The notes under the pieces: model-generated
Told to the model about the DNA's origin: nothing
Database searches by the model: none
What the model saw: the letters and a program-made list of their open reading frames with translations, nothing else
Shown: piece by piece, positions 1-15,622 of the stretch
How the letters are laid out: each line of letters starts with the position of its first letter
Position numbering within the stretch: position 1 is the first letter of the stretch
Source of the DNA: Actibacterium sp. 188UL27-1
GTDB taxonomy: Bacteria > Pseudomonadota > Alphaproteobacteria > Rhodobacterales > Rhodobacteraceae
Assembly: GCF_016901225.1 (NCBI RefSeq)
Contig: NZ_JAFEUL010000009.1
Location: forward strand, 1 to 64,000
DNA: 64,000 nt
Reading direction: 5' to 3'
Translations under genes and position numbers: made by a program

Positions 1-143
<143 letters not shown>

Positions 144-148
144 CTAAC

Positions 149-202
149 GGTGCGTGCAAGCACGCACCCTACCGGGGTGTAGGATGCGTGGTCGCCCACG
201 CA
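149..202 (-). repeat. Compound palindrome in the fusA-tuf gap
   Basis: Two hairpins lie in the 87-base gap. One is a perfect palindrome with 9-base arms (149-157 and 160-168, ggtgcgtgc/gcacgcacc). The second has 7-base arms (185-191 and 196-202, tgcgtgg/ccacgca). On the minus strand the pieces CCTAC and GTAGG between them face each other, so the whole unit is itself an inverted pair, like a REP/BIME element. There is no T-run, so a classical terminator is unlikely. A role in processing, mRNA stability or tuf attenuation is inference. Confidence 0.6.
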
Positions 203-209
203 CCGCGTG

Positions 210-2327
210 CTATGCGTATTTCGCCTGGATCTCGTCGCTGATATTCTGCGGAACCGGGTCATAATGGTCGAACTGCATCGTAAACTGCGCGCGACCAGAG
301 GACATGGAGCGCAGGGTATTGATGTAGCCGAACATATTAGCCAGCGGCACGAAGGCGTCGATCGCGATGGCGTTGCCGCGGGTATCCTGGCCCTGCACCT
401 GCCCACGACGGGAGGTCAGATCACCAATGATGCCACCGGTATACTCGTCAGGCGTCACCACCTCGACCTTCATGATCGGTTCCAGCAGCTTGGCACCAGC
501 TTTCTTCATCGCTTCCCGCATCCAGGCACGTGCGGCAATCTCAAATGCCAGAACGCTCGAGTCCACATCGTGGAACTTGCCATCGATCAGCGCGACCTTG
601 AAGTCGATCACAGGAAAGCCAGCCAGAGGGCCACTATCCATGACCGATTTCACGCCCTTTTCGACACCGGGAATATATTCCTTGGGCACGGCACCACCAA
701 CGATGCGGCTCTCGAAGCTGAACCCTTCGCCCGCCTCGGTCGGAGTGATGATCATCTTGACCTCGGCGAACTGACCGGAGCCACCCGACTGCTTCTTGTG
801 CGTGTAGGAATGCTCAGCCTCGCGAGAAATAGTCTCGCGATAGGCCACCTGAGGCGCACCGATGTTTGCCTCAACCTTGAATTCACGCTTCAGACGATCA
901 ACCAAGATGTCGAGGTGAAGTTCGCCCATCCCTTTCATGATCGTCTGACCAGACTCCAGATCGGTTTCAACGCGAAAGGACGGATCCTCGGCCGCCAAAC
1001 GCTGCAGACCGGTGGACATCTTCTCCTGGTCGGCCTTCGTCTTGGGTTCAACCGCAATCTCGATCACCGGATCGGGGAAAGTCATCGTTTCCAGAACGAC
1101 TGGGTCGTTGACCGCGCACAACGTGTCACCGGTCGTCGTGTCCTTCAGACCCGCAAGTGCGATGATGTCACCAGCAAACGCTTCGGCAATCTCTTCGCGG
1201 TTATTCGAGTGCATCATCATCATGCGGCCCACACGCTCTTTCTTCCCCTTGGTAGAGTTGAGCATCGTTTCACCCTTGGTCATGGTACCCGAATAGATCC
1301 GGGTAAAGGTCAAGGAGCCTACAAAGGGGTCGTTCATGATTTTGAACGCAAGGCCAGAGAATGCCATGTCGTCGTCCGCACGACGTGGGATGTCACGGGT
1401 TTCCGTCTCGTCGCCCGGCTTAAAGCCCATGTAATCCACCACATCCAGCGGGCTGGGCAGGTAGTCGACAACAGCGTTCAGTAGCGGCTGCACACCTTTG
1501 TTCTTGAAAGCCGATCCAGCCAGGATGGGAATGAAAGACATCTCAAGTGTACCGGCGCGGATCAAACGGCGTAGGGTCGGCACATCAGGCTCCGTACCTT
1601 CGAGATAGGCCTCCATGGCGTCGTCATCCATTTCGACGGCCATTTCGATCATCTCATTGCGCATCTCATTGGCTTTGTCCGATAGTTCGGCACGGACCGG
1701 ACGCAACTCCCATGAGGCACCCAGATCTTCGCCAGCCCACACCCATTCCTGCATGGTGACGAGGTCGATGATGCCTTCCAGTTCGGTCTCAGCGCCGATC
1801 GGCAATTGAACCGGGCACGGACGCGCTCCAGTACGATCCGCGATCATCTCAACACAGTTGAAAAAATCGGCGCCAATCTTGTCCATTTTATTGACAAAGA
1901 CGATGCGCGGCACTTTGTACCGGTCGGCTTGACGCCACACGGTTTCTGTTTGTGGCTCAACACCAGCATTGGCGTCTAGCACGGCGACCGCGCCATCAAG
2001 AACAGCCAGCGAACGCTCCACCTCAATGGTAAAGTCCACGTGGCCCGGCGTATCGATAATATTCAAGCGATGCTTTTCGGTATCCGGTGTCTGGCCATCC
2101 TCGGTCCGCTCCCAGAACGTGGTGGTCGCAGCGGATGTGATCGTGATGCCACGCTCCTGTTCCTGCTCCATCCAGTCCATGGTGGCCGCACCGTCATGCA
2201 CCTCACCGATGTTATGCGACTTCCCTGTGTAGTACAGGATCCGCTCCGAGCAGGTAGTCTTGCCTGCATCGATATGGGCCATGATCCCAAAGTTGCGGTA
2301 GCGTTCGAGGGGGTATTCGCGTGCCAT
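210..2327 (-). CDS. fusA: Elongation factor G
   Basis: Translocase GTPase that moves tRNA and mRNA through the ribosome and helps recycle ribosomes. The 705 residues match the normal EF-G length. Motifs in order: P-loop AHIDAGKTT (about 17-25), DTPGH (92-96) and NKMD (146-149), followed by the beta-barrel domain II and the C-terminal domains, including [16 protein letters not shown] and the region [16 protein letters not shown]. It sits 30 bases after rpsG and 87 before tuf, the classical str-operon order, so it is probably transcribed from the promoter upstream of rpsL. No frameshift or missing motif is seen. Confidence 0.98.
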   Translation of the reverse strand: MAREYPLERYRNFGIMAHIDAGKTTCSERILYYTGKSHNIGEVHDGAATMDWMEQEQERGITITSAATTTFWERTEDGQTPDTEKHRLNIIDTPGHVDFTIEVERSLAVLDGAVAVLDANAGVEPQTETVWRQADRYKVPRIVFVNKMDKIGADFFNCVEMIADRTGARPCPVQLPIGAETELEGIIDLVTMQEWVWAGEDLGASWELRPVRAELSDKANEMRNEMIEMAVEMDDDAMEAYLEGTEPDVPTLRRLIRAGTLEMSFIPILAGSAFKNKGVQPLLNAVVDYLPSPLDVVDYMGFKPGDETETRDIPRRADDDMAFSGLAFKIMNDPFVGSLTFTRIYSGTMTKGETMLNSTKGKKERVGRMMMMHSNNREEIAEAFAGDIIALAGLKDTTTGDTLCAVNDPVVLETMTFPDPVIEIAVEPKTKADQEKMSTGLQRLAAEDPSFRVETDLESGQTIMKGMGELHLDILVDRLKREFKVEANIGAPQVAYRETISREAEHSYTHKKQSGGSGQFAEVKMIITPTEAGEGFSFESRIVGGAVPKEYIPGVEKGVKSVMDSGPLAGFPVIDFKVALIDGKFHDVDSSVLAFEIAARAWMREAMKKAGAKLLEPIMKVEVVTPDEYTGGIIGDLTSRRGQVQGQDTRGNAIAIDAFVPLANMFGYINTLRSMSSGRAQFTMQFDHYDPVPQNISDEIQAKYA

Positions 2328-2357
2328 TGGCTCGGTCCTCAGGGGGTATGGAGTGGG

Positions 2358-2840
<483 letters not shown>

Positions 2841-3212
2841 TTACTTGGGGCGCTTGGCGCCATATTTCGACCGGCGCTGCTTACGATCTTTGACACCTTG
2901 GGTATCCAAAACACCGCGCAAAATATGGTAGCGCACACCAGGAAGGTCTTTCACCCGACCACCGCGGATCAACACAACCGAATGTTCCTGCAGGTTGTGG
3001 CTTTCACCGGGGATGTAGCTGATCACCTCAAACCCGTTGGTCAAACGCACCTTTGCCACTTTCCGCATGGCCGAGTTCGGCTTTTTCGGTGTGGTTGTGT
3101 AGACACGCGTGCAAACACCGCGTTTCTGCGGGCAGGATTCCAAGTGCTGCGACTTGGACCGTTTAATTTTTGGCTGTCGCGGTTTGCGGATCAGCTGTTG
3201 GATCGTCGGCAT
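2841..3212 (-). CDS. rpsL: 30S ribosomal protein S12
   Basis: Decoding-centre protein of the small subunit, 123 residues, beginning [13 protein letters not shown]. The conserved TPKKPNSA segment places lysine at position 43 and the [10 protein letters not shown] segment places lysine at 88 and aspartate at 89. These are the wild-type residues at the sites where streptomycin-resistance changes occur, so the allele looks streptomycin-sensitive by inference. It is the first gene of the str operon, reached by a leader of about 225 nt from the promoter at 3445-3473. Confidence 0.98.
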   Translation of the reverse strand: MPTIQQLIRKPRQPKIKRSKSQHLESCPQKRGVCTRVYTTTPKKPNSAMRKVAKVRLTNGFEVISYIPGESHNLQEHSVVLIRGGRVKDLPGVRYHILRGVLDTQGVKDRKQRRSKYGAKRPK

Positions 3213-3538
3213 TCAGGTGTCGTCCCCGTTTGGCTCATACATATTTGGCGCACGTACTGCGCCCGGTTCGAGTGTCGATCGCGTGTCGCGCGTCCGCAAA
3301 ACGCAAAAACCGCGGGCGGCCCCATGATCGCAGGACCGGCGCGGTGGAATTCCAGAGGATCGAGGCGTAGTGCCCGGATCTTGACCACTTTAGTTCTGTA
3401 AACTGGCCGCACCCATGAGATACCCCGGGCGGCTAAGTGGGCGTCCTATACGGAGAGTCGCATGGGCTGTCAACAGCACTTAACGGATCCTTCCCCAAAG
3501 CATTTGGGCGCAGACACGTCCTGCTATCTTGCGTGCAT
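3213..3538. other. Upstream region of rpsL (no gene)
   Basis: A 326-base stretch between rpsL and the EamA gene. It contains the str-operon promoter (3445-3473) and a GC-rich leader of roughly 225 nt. Short open frames in it have no protein-like composition. No terminator was recognised at the 3' end of the EamA gene near 3539. Confidence 0.6.
3445..3473 (-). promoter_or_regulatory. Sigma70-type promoter of the rpsL operon
   Basis: On the minus strand TTGACA (3473-3468) and TATAGG (3450-3445) are separated by exactly 17 bases. The -35 box is a perfect consensus. Transcription would start near 3438 and run into rpsL. Confidence 0.75.
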
Positions 3539-4444
3539 TTAGCTACGCGCCAAAGTCCTTTCCCTGAAAAAGGCAAAAAGCCCGGTCCCTACGACGATAG
3601 ACGCCCCGATCAGCGTTAGGGGATCAGGCCAATCACCAAAGACAACAAGGCCAAGACCAAGCGCCCAAACCAACCCGGTATAGCGGAATGGCGCCACAAA
3701 TCCGATATCACCCACTCTCATGACCATCACGCTAAAGAGATACGCAAAAACCACCGATACCGTTGATCCGGCCAGCAGCCAGCCAGCCTGCATGGTAACC
3801 GGTCTCCAAGACTCCGGTGACACCGAGCTGGCCAACGCCGCTGCCACCGTGACCCCGGCCGAACCAACAACAGCCATCGTCAGCGATGGCACCGTCGCTC
3901 CAACCTTGCGTGTGGCGATATCGCGGGCCGTGACGCATACAACAGCGATCAATGCATAGATCGCAAAAATATCGAAACCGTCCGTCCCGGGTCGCACGAT
4001 CAATAGGACGCCGATCAGACCGATCAGAATGGCGCTCAACCGACGCCACCCTATAGCCTCTTTGAAGAACACGGCCCCTGCCAGCGTGATAACCAACGGC
4101 GCTGACTGCAGGATGGCCGTCGCATTGGCGAGCGGAACATTGAACAGCGCAGTGAGAAAGAAGTAGGCAGCGGCAACCTCGCTGACCGTCCGGAGGGCGA
4201 TGAACCGCCAATCCCGCGCGCTCTGTTGCAACGTCAAGCTGCCCAAGGCTATGGCAATGCCGGTCAGACACAGGGTCGACGCGACCCCTCGCAAGGTCAG
4301 GATTTGTGACAAAGGCAGCTGTGCTGACAGCACCTTAATAAATGCGTCGTTCAACGTAAAAGCTGCCATCGTTGCGGTCATAAGGACGGCGCCGCGCGTA
4401 TTGTCTGCCAGTGTTGTCACGCCGAAATACCAGGTTGCCGTCAC
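3539..4444 (-). CDS. EamA/DMT-family membrane transporter
   Basis: Predicted inner-membrane exporter of the drug/metabolite transporter superfamily, 301 residues with about ten hydrophobic segments in two EamA halves. Typical features are the early AAFTLNDAFIKVL segment and, in the second half, APFRYTGLVWALGLGLVVFGDWP. The substrate cannot be told from sequence. The start used is a GTG at 4444; a second GTG at 4420 or the internal ATG a few codons on would fit homologues as well, and no strong ribosome-binding site decides. It lies between rpsL and rpoC, where these two operons often adjoin, and is divergent from the RTX gene. Confidence 0.8.
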   Translation of the reverse strand: MTATWYFGVTTLADNTRGAVLMTATMAAFTLNDAFIKVLSAQLPLSQILTLRGVASTLCLTGIAIALGSLTLQQSARDWRFIALRTVSEVAAAYFFLTALFNVPLANATAILQSAPLVITLAGAVFFKEAIGWRRLSAILIGLIGVLLIVRPGTDGFDIFAIYALIAVVCVTARDIATRKVGATVPSLTMAVVGSAGVTVAAALASSVSPESWRPVTMQAGWLLAGSTVSVVFAYLFSVMVMRVGDIGFVAPFRYTGLVWALGLGLVVFGDWPDPLTLIGASIVVGTGLFAFFRERTLARS

Positions 4445-4526
4445 GGAAACGGAATTTATTTACCATTTGTGCCTTATTGTCACCACATGATCGACGCAAC
4501 AGCTCGAAAAACATTGAGTGAGTATT

Positions 4527-4546
4527 TTACGCGATTCCTCGCGTAA
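4527..4546. promoter_or_regulatory. Inverted repeat between the EamA and RTX genes
   Basis: Perfect 8-base arms ttacgcga/tcgcgtaa with a 4-base spacer lie in the 298-base divergent gap (4445-4742). A separate 10-base palindrome, cacagctgtg, lies at 4629-4638. Either could be an operator for the divergent genes. This is inferred from symmetry and position only. Confidence 0.35.
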
Positions 4547-4742
4547 CAGCGTAGGACGAGTGCATGGTGCAAAGATCCGCCAGCCTTTGGCGTATTTGCC
4601 TGCTGTTTATTGCCTAGTCTGAAATCATCACAGCTGTGTTGCTTGCAATGCAGTATCGAAACACGGCCCATGACGCGACAAATTTTGCTTTGCGAGATGT
4701 AAGGTCTCAAAAACGCGGCCCGAACCGAAGAGGACCCAAAGA

Positions 4743-6458
4743 ATGAAGCTTGTTGGCACCCGTGAATTCGCTCAAGGATCCATCCCGGTGGAAGTGAAGG
4801 GTAGCAGCTACAACTCATCCACGAAAACATGGGTCGTGCGTGACAACGAAGGGTTGTTTAATGCTCTGCGGTATTCCAACGGCGGCGAAGAAATCAAGCT
4901 GGCTCAAAGCGATGAACCCTACAAGCTTCATATCGTTAAGAAATTCTTTCCAGACGGCATTGTCACGCTGTCCTCACTCAATTCCAATAAGCCCGCTGTA
5001 TTTGGCGCAATCCGGCTAGACCAAGTCAACAATTTACATTTTGATAATGTTAAATTTGAGTCGCATCACAATGGAAAGCAAGCCGGGTATCACCAAATTT
5101 TCATAAAAGATACCAAGAATGTTGTAATAAAAAATTCCGACTTCGACGGTGCTGCCAAAGGTATTGTAGGCAGTGGTGACCCAAATATCGTTAAGGGCAT
5201 TCGGCTGGCTGACATTCGTCATTCAGAGGATTTCCAGTTTACCGGGAATACCGTAACGGGATACAATCACGGGCTGTATTTTCGGGACGCAAAAGATGCG
5301 ATCGTAAAGAATAACGACATCTCGAAATTGCAAGGCGACGGCATTCGGATGGTCGATATCAATAACATGCTGATTGAGGGCAATCACATCCATGACTTTA
5401 TCGGGTCAACTTACAACGTAACGCATCTGGATATGATCCAATTGTGGTCAACCGGAGCGAAAACCGCCTCCAAAAACATCTTCATCCGGGACAATATCTT
5501 GGACTCCGGATCAGGCGCCGGCACCCAGACAATCCATATGCGCAACGAGTCTGTCGATTTGGGGCGAGAAGGTCGTGATTTTTACTACCAGAACATCGTG
5601 ATCGAGGACAATACGATCAAGAATGGTCATATCCACGGCATCCATATCGGGGAAGTTGACGGTCTTAAGATCAAGAACAACGACTTGAGCGTGAACGCGG
5701 ACACGCCCGTGATTGGCCGGGCAACGGCAGACGGATATGAATTGGCCAAGATACACACGCCCAAGATCACGATCAGTAAGAAAGCCAAGAACGTTGAACT
5801 GGTAAACCAGAGCGACGACATCCGCCGCATTCCTGACAAGGCCAAAGTCACGGAAAACACAAATGATCAAAAGGCCGAATACAATCCGCCCAAGCCTTCC
5901 GCAAAGACTGATCCGGACCCAGCGCCCGCGGGCGACAGAAACGACAAGCTGTTTGCTGAGAAAAACGGTAGCCGTTTGGATGGCGGCGGCGGAAATGACC
6001 AACTGATCGGATATGGTGGTGATGACTACCTCCGCGGTGGCGATGGTCGCGACAGCATTCGAGGCGGTGGTGGCGATGATACGCTGGTCATCGATACACA
6101 GGACCGCTGGCTCCAGGGCGGGCGCGGTAAGGATCAGGCGAAACTGGATGATGAAGGTACCTTCGATCTGAGCAAGGCCTTTTTCCATTCCATTGAACAA
6201 TTCGATATGCGCAATGGCGAAGACAACGAGCTTGTATTGGATTTCGGCGACCTGCGATCAACGGGCGAATTGTTCGTTGTTGGCGACAAGGGCGACCTCG
6301 TCACAATCGATACCAGTTTTGGGAGGGTGCAAAACCACTTCAGGACTGAGGAGGTCGAGATCGGCGGGCAAGACTTCACCCATTACCACGCCAAAAAGGG
6401 GACCTGGCTGGATGTGGACCTCTATGTCGCAAGCAATTTAGACGTCGAAATCATCTAA
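4743..6458 (+). CDS. Secreted right-handed beta-helix protein with RTX calcium repeats
   Basis: 571 residues with no N-terminal signal peptide. Residues about 90-350 form repeated beta-helix rungs with N-rich ladders (VKNNDISKLQGDGIRMVDI, IEGNHIHDF, HLDMIQLWS, KIKNNDLSV), a fold shared by polysaccharide lyases and alginate epimerases. A proline-rich linker (about 375-395) leads to RTX nonapeptides near 415-450 (DGGGGNDQLIGYGGDDYL, RGGDGRDSI, RGGGGDDTL). RTX proteins lacking a signal peptide normally leave by type I secretion, so an extracellular, Ca-dependent, polysaccharide-acting protein is inferred. No ABC exporter is nearby. The DNA from about 5000 to 5400 is clearly more AT-rich than the flanks, suggesting recent acquisition. 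The start has GAGGA nine bases upstream. Confidence 0.8.
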   Translation: MKLVGTREFAQGSIPVEVKGSSYNSSTKTWVVRDNEGLFNALRYSNGGEEIKLAQSDEPYKLHIVKKFFPDGIVTLSSLNSNKPAVFGAIRLDQVNNLHFDNVKFESHHNGKQAGYHQIFIKDTKNVVIKNSDFDGAAKGIVGSGDPNIVKGIRLADIRHSEDFQFTGNTVTGYNHGLYFRDAKDAIVKNNDISKLQGDGIRMVDINNMLIEGNHIHDFIGSTYNVTHLDMIQLWSTGAKTASKNIFIRDNILDSGSGAGTQTIHMRNESVDLGREGRDFYYQNIVIEDNTIKNGHIHGIHIGEVDGLKIKNNDLSVNADTPVIGRATADGYELAKIHTPKITISKKAKNVELVNQSDDIRRIPDKAKVTENTNDQKAEYNPPKPSAKTDPDPAPAGDRNDKLFAEKNGSRLDGGGGNDQLIGYGGDDYLRGGDGRDSIRGGGGDDTLVIDTQDRWLQGGRGKDQAKLDDEGTFDLSKAFFHSIEQFDMRNGEDNELVLDFGDLRSTGELFVVGDKGDLVTIDTSFGRVQNHFRTEEVEIGGQDFTHYHAKKGTWLDVDLYVASNLDVEII

Positions 6459-6805
6459 GTCACTGTGAGTTTTTTGCCGCTCGCAGCGGCACAGTAAGCC
6501 GCATCTTTAATGAGCACTCACATGCGCGAAGTGAAAGCGCGTCCATTCGCGCTTTCAGCTCAACTCGAGTGATACGTTATCTGAACTCAGGACCTAAGCA
6601 ACCGCCGCCCCAATCGACGCACATGAACGGCGGGGGCACGGCCCCATACGGGCCCGGCTCCGCCGCCCTGGCCCAACGGATCTGCACAGCGGCTTGCCCG
6701 CGTCGGCAAATCGGGCGGGAGCTCCCTTCCCTCGGAAATACATTTCCAGAAACGAAAAAACCCCGGCTTTGACCGGGGTTCTTTGTAACGCAGATCTCGC
6801 CAGCT
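6459..6805. other. Gap between the RTX gene and rpoC (no gene)
   Basis: A 347-base convergent gap. It holds the rpoC terminator (6755-6782) and a perfect hairpin with 10-base arms at 6532-6541 and 6548-6557 (tgaaagcgcg/cgcgctttca) that may end the RTX transcript, although no T-run follows it. The rest is GC-rich with no convincing coding frame. Confidence 0.6.
6755..6782 (-). terminator. Rho-independent terminator after rpoC
   Basis: The stem aaccccgg/ccggggtt (6759-6766 and 6773-6780) with a 6-base loop is followed on the minus strand by a run of T (the A-run at 6755-6760). It lies 24 bases past the rpoC stop. Confidence 0.9.
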
Positions 6806-9800
6806 TTATTCGCGGGCCTCCGGCGTATCAACCATCAAGTTGTCAAATGCATCGCCACCGACGACGTCACCTTCCGCAGGCGCCATAAGCGCAGCAGCGG
6901 CTTGCGCCTCTTCCTTGCGCTGTTCGATCACCTTGCTGTCCCGCTCGGTTGCGATGCGGCGCACGCGTTGCGTGGCCCCGCCCGTACCCGCTGGAATCAG
7001 GCGCCCAACAATCACATTCTCTTTGAGGCCGACCAGTTTGTCGCGCTTGCCCTGGACCGAGGCTTCGGTCAGAACCCGCGTGGTCTCCTGGAACGACGCC
7101 GCCGAGATGAACGATCGGGTCTGCAACGATGCTTTGGTGATGCCCAGCAGGATCGGCTCGCCCGAGGCCGGACGGCGACCATCAGCCAGCGCCTTGTCAT
7201 TGGCCGCGTCGAACTCTGCCTTGTCGACATGTTCCCCCTTCAGCAGCGTGGTCTCACCGCTGTCCAGGATCTCCCACTTCTGCAGCATCTGGCGCACGAT
7301 CACTTCGATATGCTTATCGTTGATCTTCACGCCCTGCAGCCGGTAGACGTCCTGCACCTCGTTGATCATGTAATCGGCTAGGGCCTCAACCCCCATGATC
7401 GACAGGATATCGTGCGGCGCGGGGTTACCATCCATGATGTAATCGCCCTTTTGCACGAAGTCGCCTTCCTGCACCGGGATGTGCTTACCCTTGGGCACCA
7501 TGTATTCCACCGGTTCCATCGTCTCGTCCGAGGGCTCAATGCTGATCCGGCGCTTGTTCTTGTAGTCGCGTCCGAATTTCACGTAGCCGTCGATCTCGGC
7601 GATGATAGCGTGGTCTTTGGGCCGGCGTGCCTCGAAAAGTTCGGCCACACGCGGCAGACCACCGGTGATGTCCTTGGTCTTGGCGCCTTCCCGCGGGATC
7701 CGGGCGACAACGTCACCGGCCCGCACATCAACCCCATCCTCAACCGACAGAATGGCATCCACCGACATCGGATAGGTGACCGGATTGCCCTGATCATTTC
7801 GTACCGGCTCGCCATCGCGGTCCAGCAGGATAATCTCGGGCTTCAGGTCATTACCCTTGGGGGCCGCTCGCCAATCTGTCACGATCTTCTGTGTCATGCC
7901 GGTGGCATCGTCAGTTTCTTCTCGCACAGCGATACCGCTGACCAGATCCACGAACTTCACCATACCCGCCTTCTCCGCGATGATCGGCAGCGTGTAGGGA
8001 TCCCATTCGAACAACTTATCACCACGGGTAACGGCCTGATTGTCGGTCACAAAGACCTTGGAGCCATAGCTGATCTTGTGGCTGGCCCGCTCCGTCCCGT
8101 TCTCATCGATGATTGCGAGTTGCATGTTGCGGCCCATCACGACCTGTTCGCCTGCGGCATTCGCCAACAGGTTCGCATTGCGGAACTCGATCTTACCATC
8201 CTGGCTGCTTTCCTGGAACGACTGCTGACCACCCTGGGCCACGCCGCCGATGTGAAATGTCCGCATCGTCAGCTGCGTGCCAGGTTCACCGATGGATTGG
8301 GCCGCGATGATACCGACGGCTTCACCGATGTTGACCTGAGTACCACGCGCCAGGTCACGGCCATAGCAGGTGGCACAGATGCCATCGTCAATTTCGCAGG
8401 TCAGCGGCGACCGGATCAGCATCGAAGCAACATCTGCTGCCTCGATCATGTCGGCCTTACGCTCATCGATCAGTTCATTGCGGCTGACCAGCACCTCATC
8501 AGTGCCCGGACGCAAGACATCCTCTGCCGCAACCCGGCCCAGAATGCGCTCGGACAAGGACGAGACGACTTCACCGTCGCTCACCGCTGCCTCGGCCGTG
8601 ATCGACTTGTCGGTGCCGCAATCCTGAACACGCACGATGCAATCCTGCGCCACGTCCACCAGACGTCGGGTCAAATAACCCGAATTCGCCGTCTTCAACG
8701 CTGTATCCGACAGACCCTTCCGGGCGCCGTGGGTCGAGTTGAAGTATTCAAGGACGGTCAGACCTTCCTTAAAGTTCGAGATGATGGGCGTCTCGATAAT
8801 CTCACCCGATGGTTTGGCCATCAGGCCGCGCATCCCGCCCAGCTGCTTCATCTGCGTGACAGAACCACGGGCACCGGAATGCGCCATCATGTAGACCGAG
8901 TTCGGCTCCATTTCGGCACCGCTCTCGTCCTTCCGCTTGGCCGAGATGGTATCCATCATGGCATCGGTGACCTTGTCGTTACATTTCGACCAGGCATCGA
9001 CGACCTTGTTGTACTTCTCACCCTGGGTGATCAGGCCATCCATATACTGCTGTTCGAAATCCTTTACCTGGTCGCGGGTTTCATCCACGATGGGCCACTT
9101 GGTTTCAGGGATAACCATGTCGTCCTTACCGAACGAGATGCCGGCCTTGAACGCCTCCCGGAACCCGATCGTCATGATCTGATCGCAGAAAATGACGCTC
9201 TCTTTCTGGCCACAATAGCGATAGACGGTGTCGATGACGCGCTGGACGTCCTTCTTCCTCAACAGGCTGTTGACCAGATCGAACGGCGCTTTGGCATTGA
9301 GCGGCAGCAGCGCCCCAAGACGAGCACGGCCTGGCGTGGTCTCGAACCGCTTGGGATATTCGTTGCCTTCCGCATCGATCTGCGGGATGCGGCATTGAAT
9401 CTTGGCGTGCAGATGCACTTCGCCAGCATTCAGTGCATGCTCCACCTCTTCGACCGAACCAAAGATCATACCTTCGCCTGGCATGCCGTCCCGTTCCATC
9501 GAGATATAGTAGAGGCCCAGGATCATATCCTGCGATGGCACGATGATCGGTGCGCCGTTGGCGGGCGACAGAACGTTGTTCGTCGACATCATCAGGACGC
9601 GTGCTTCAAGCTGCGCTTCCAATGACAGCGGCACGTGAACGGCCATCTGATCTCCGTCGAAATCGGCGTTAAAGGCCGAGCAGACCAGCGGGTGAAGCTG
9701 GATTGCCTTGCCTTCGATCAGCACGGGCTCAAACGCTTGGATGCCAAGGCGGTGCAAAGTCGGCGCCCGGTTCAGCATCACCGGGTGTTCGCGGATCACC

Positions 9801-11050
9801 TCGTCAAGGATATCCCAAACTTCGGGACGTTCCTTCTCCACCAGCTTTTTGGCCTGCTTCACGGTCGAAGACAGTCCCTTCGCCTCAAGCCGGGAATAGA
9901 TGAACGGTTTGAACAGCTCTAGCGCCATCTTCTTGGGCAAACCGCATTGGTGCAGCTTCAGTTCCGGCCCGGTCACGATGACCGAACGGCCCGAGAAGTC
10001 GACCCGCTTCCCCAAAAGGTTCTGACGGAAGCGACCCTGCTTACCTTTCAGCATATCGCTGAGCGATTTCAGCGGACGCTTGTTCGCGCCGGTGATGACC
10101 CGACCACGCCGACCGTTATCGAACAGTGCATCAACGGATTCCTGCAACATCCGCTTTTCATTGCGGACGATGATATCCGGTGCGCGCAATTCGATCAGGC
10201 GCTTCAGACGGTTGTTCCGGTTGATCACCCGGCGATACAGATCGTTCAGATCCGACGTCGCGAAACGACCACCGTCAAGCGGCACCAGCGGGCGCAGTTC
10301 TGGCGGGATAACGGGCACGACCGTCATAACCATCCATTCCGGGCGGTTGCCGGACTCCAGGAAGTTTTCGACGATTTTCAGGCGTTTGATGATCTTCTTG
10401 GGCTTCAGCTCACCCGTTGCGACCTTCAGCTCTTCGCGCAGGGTTTCGGCCTCGGACTCGAGGTCGATCTGGCTGAGCATTTCGCGGATCGCCTCGGCGC
10501 CGATATTCGCGGTGAACGCATCCGTGCCATAGGTGTCCTGGGCATCCATGAACTCTTCTTCGGACATCAGCTGCCCGTAGTTGAGGTCGGTAAGGCCCGG
10601 TTCGATCACCACATAGTTTTCGAAATAGAGGATCCGCTCAAGATCGCGCAACGTCATGTCCAGCATCAGGCCGATGCGGCTCGGCAACGACTTGAGGAAC
10701 CAGATATGCGCCACGGGGGCGGCCAGCTCGATATGGCCCATCCGCTCGCGACGGACCTTTTGCAGCGTGACTTCCACACCACATTTCTCACAGACAACGC
10801 CGCGATACTTCATGCGCTTATATTTGCCGCACAGGCATTCATAGTCTTTGATCGGGCCAAAGATCCGCGCGCAGAACAGGCCGTCACGCTCGGGCTTGAA
10901 CGTGCGGTAGTTAATCGTCTCGGGCTTTTTGATCTCACCGTAAGACCACGACAGGATCCGCTCCGGCGAGGCCAACGAGACCTTGATCTCGTCAAACACC
11001 TTGGGCGGCGTGAGCGGGTTAAACGGGTTGTTGGTCAGTTCCTGGTTCAT
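6806..11050 (-). CDS. rpoC: RNA polymerase beta' subunit
   Basis: Largest catalytic subunit of RNA polymerase, 1414 residues. The active-site Mg motif NADFDGDQM is present, as are the N-terminal zinc cysteines (CLCGKYK and CEKCGVEV), the second zinc site ([10 protein letters not shown]) and the trigger-loop region [18 protein letters not shown]. The start is placed at the ATG at 11048-11050 ([13 protein letters not shown]), which has GGAAAGGA upstream, rather than at an ATG nine codons earlier. It follows rpoB after an unusually long 301-base gap and ends at a clear terminator. Confidence 0.98.
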   Translation of the reverse strand: MNQELTNNPFNPLTPPKVFDEIKVSLASPERILSWSYGEIKKPETINYRTFKPERDGLFCARIFGPIKDYECLCGKYKRMKYRGVVCEKCGVEVTLQKVRRERMGHIELAAPVAHIWFLKSLPSRIGLMLDMTLRDLERILYFENYVVIEPGLTDLNYGQLMSEEEFMDAQDTYGTDAFTANIGAEAIREMLSQIDLESEAETLREELKVATGELKPKKIIKRLKIVENFLESGNRPEWMVMTVVPVIPPELRPLVPLDGGRFATSDLNDLYRRVINRNNRLKRLIELRAPDIIVRNEKRMLQESVDALFDNGRRGRVITGANKRPLKSLSDMLKGKQGRFRQNLLGKRVDFSGRSVIVTGPELKLHQCGLPKKMALELFKPFIYSRLEAKGLSSTVKQAKKLVEKERPEVWDILDEVIREHPVMLNRAPTLHRLGIQAFEPVLIEGKAIQLHPLVCSAFNADFDGDQMAVHVPLSLEAQLEARVLMMSTNNVLSPANGAPIIVPSQDMILGLYYISMERDGMPGEGMIFGSVEEVEHALNAGEVHLHAKIQCRIPQIDAEGNEYPKRFETTPGRARLGALLPLNAKAPFDLVNSLLRKKDVQRVIDTVYRYCGQKESVIFCDQIMTIGFREAFKAGISFGKDDMVIPETKWPIVDETRDQVKDFEQQYMDGLITQGEKYNKVVDAWSKCNDKVTDAMMDTISAKRKDESGAEMEPNSVYMMAHSGARGSVTQMKQLGGMRGLMAKPSGEIIETPIISNFKEGLTVLEYFNSTHGARKGLSDTALKTANSGYLTRRLVDVAQDCIVRVQDCGTDKSITAEAAVSDGEVVSSLSERILGRVAAEDVLRPGTDEVLVSRNELIDERKADMIEAADVASMLIRSPLTCEIDDGICATCYGRDLARGTQVNIGEAVGIIAAQSIGEPGTQLTMRTFHIGGVAQGGQQSFQESSQDGKIEFRNANLLANAAGEQVVMGRNMQLAIIDENGTERASHKISYGSKVFVTDNQAVTRGDKLFEWDPYTLPIIAEKAGMVKFVDLVSGIAVREETDDATGMTQKIVTDWRAAPKGNDLKPEIILLDRDGEPVRNDQGNPVTYPMSVDAILSVEDGVDVRAGDVVARIPREGAKTKDITGGLPRVAELFEARRPKDHAIIAEIDGYVKFGRDYKNKRRISIEPSDETMEPVEYMVPKGKHIPVQEGDFVQKGDYIMDGNPAPHDILSIMGVEALADYMINEVQDVYRLQGVKINDKHIEVIVRQMLQKWEILDSGETTLLKGEHVDKAEFDAANDKALADGRRPASGEPILLGITKASLQTRSFISAASFQETTRVLTEASVQGKRDKLVGLKENVIVGRLIPAGTGGATQRVRRIATERDSKVIEQRKEEAQAAAALMAPAEGDVVGGDAFDNLMVDTPEARE

Positions 11051-11351
11051 CGGGCGTCCTTTCCAGGCTCTTTGCATTCATAGAAGGTGGCACGGCGATA
11101 AGAGCGCCACCTCATGGGAATTTCTGGTGTGCCTTGCAATCTCCAGACTTGCCGGATGTTGCGGTGCTTCGGCGGCGTTGTGGCCTTTCGACCAATGTGC
11201 AAACCCGCGGGGCAAATTGGTTCGTTTAAATTTGCCCAAGTTTCTTCTGTAAATACGAAGAAACGTTGGCTTTGTTGATCGTACACAGTGCCTCCAGCGA
11301 TCTTTTGAAACCCGGCCAAGGATGCCGTGGCTACAAGAGCCACGGCCAACC
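11051..11351 (-). other. rpoB-rpoC intergenic region with hairpins
   Basis: A 301-base gap without a protein-like frame. Just after the rpoB stop is a hairpin with 9-base arms (11324-11332 and 11338-11346, gccgtggct/agccacggc). A second, 8-base inverted repeat (gtttcttc/gaagaaac) lies at 11240-11264. Neither has a T-run. Processing sites or a weak attenuator are possible; this is inference. Confidence 0.5.
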
Positions 11352-15488
<4,137 letters not shown>

Positions 15489-15622
15489 GGGGTCTGTTCA
15501 CCTTTCGCCTGTTGCCGCATGTGGCCCTTGGGACAGGGGGCCACGCGTGGCTCACGAATAAAGGGGGTCTGGATCTATTCGTGCAACCGTCCCACCGATT
15601 GCTCCCGATCCTGTAACCGCGC

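Noticed and set aside
207-1484. Long plus-strand open frame opposite fusA
   Set aside because: It is the antisense shadow of a highly biased GC-rich gene; the translation is His/Arg-rich with no domain.
6475-6491. Hairpin tgccgct/agcggca considered as terminator of the RTX gene
   Set aside because: The T-run lies before, not after, the stem on the plus strand, so it cannot be a standard terminator for that gene.
7412-9625. 737-codon plus-strand open frame opposite rpoC
   Set aside because: Antisense shadow of rpoC; no protein family text, and the rpoC frame is certain.
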